A stretch of DNA of 13,281 nt from JARYMI01 sp037444845 (lineage in GTDB: Bacteria; Acidobacteriota; Aminicenantia; Aminicenantales; UBA8522): NCBI GenBank assembly GCA_037444845.1, contig JBBILQ010000068.1, forward strand, positions 1 to 13,281, read 5' to 3'. The first letter of the stretch is position 1, and every line of letters starts with the position of its first letter. Made by a program: the position numbers and the translations under genes. The notes below the pieces were generated by a model that saw only the letters and a list, made by a program, of their open reading frames with translations, made no database searches and had not been told where the DNA came from. This document shows, in pieces, positions 13,206 through 13,281 of this stretch.

Positions 13206-13281
13206 GGCGCTATCGTCTAGAGGCCCAGGACAGGTGGTTCTCAGCCATCAGACCGGGGTTCGAATCCCCGTAGCGCTGCCA
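13206..13281 (+). tRNA. tRNA-Glu (anticodon CUC)
   Basis: A complete 76-base tRNA. The acceptor GGCGCTA pairs with TAGCGCT (first pair G-U), the discriminator is G, and CCA is encoded at the last three bases of the window. The anticodon stem is GGTGG/CCATC with loop TTCTCAG (anticodon CTC), and the T arm is CGGGG-TTCGAAT-CCCCG. The D-arm sequence ATCGTCTAGAGG is typical of tRNA-Glu. In contrast to the tRNA-Leu in this window, CCA is encoded. Confidence 0.95.

Noticed and set aside
1..13281. CRISPR array
   Set aside because: No regularly spaced direct repeats were found on either strand.

Overview
The window looks like a chromosomal segment from an uncultivated, moderately GC-rich bacterium. 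Evidence for a bacterium: Shine-Dalgarno sites, sigma70-type -35/-10 promoters, an LPS-type (GT9) glycosyltransferase domain, and a tRNA-Glu with an encoded CCA. The mix of genes and the scattered hairpin repeats with GGGGAC cores remind me of Acidobacteriota/Aminicenantes-like genomes. That placement is inference only.

Left edge (1-1410): the start of a minus-strand zinc-finger/pRiA4b ORF3-like gene runs off the window. It is followed by an AT-rich accessory segment bounded by two copies of the first 42 nt of a tRNA-Leu(UAA) gene (394-435 and 1325-1366). The left copy is a truncated tRNA that keeps a good promoter. It is fused to the C-terminal remnant of what looks like a helicase gene. Next comes an intact HEPN-MNT toxin-antitoxin pair (mntA-hepT) with its own promoter. 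The right copy continues into a complete tRNA-Leu. The layout looks like the eroded remains of an island inserted through the 5' half of a tRNA gene.

Middle left (1411-6675, plus strand): a secreted CBM9-like protein with a strong promoter, a MITE-like palindromic element, a two-domain GT4-GT9 glycosyltransferase, and an APC amino-acid permease 20 bp downstream.

Middle right (6677-8829, minus strand): a two-gene operon convergent with the permease. It encodes a secreted GH113-like glycosidase and a GNAT acetyltransferase, joined by an ATGA stop/start overlap and driven by a near-consensus promoter.

Right (8830-13281, plus strand): a small unrecognised gene ending in a terminator hairpin; a DhaL-DegV fusion resembling fatty-acid kinase FakA joined to its FakB partner; a 762-bp gene-poor stretch with a strong orphan promoter, a possible structured RNA and several repeats; a stand-alone archaeal-type GMP synthase PP-ATPase subunit; a nested inverted-repeat element; and a tRNA-Glu(CUC) with a strong promoter that ends exactly at the window end.

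The most unusual item is the tRNA-Leu locus. A toxin-antitoxin pair from a family known to act on RNA, including tRNA, sits between a tRNA promoter and the functional tRNA body.
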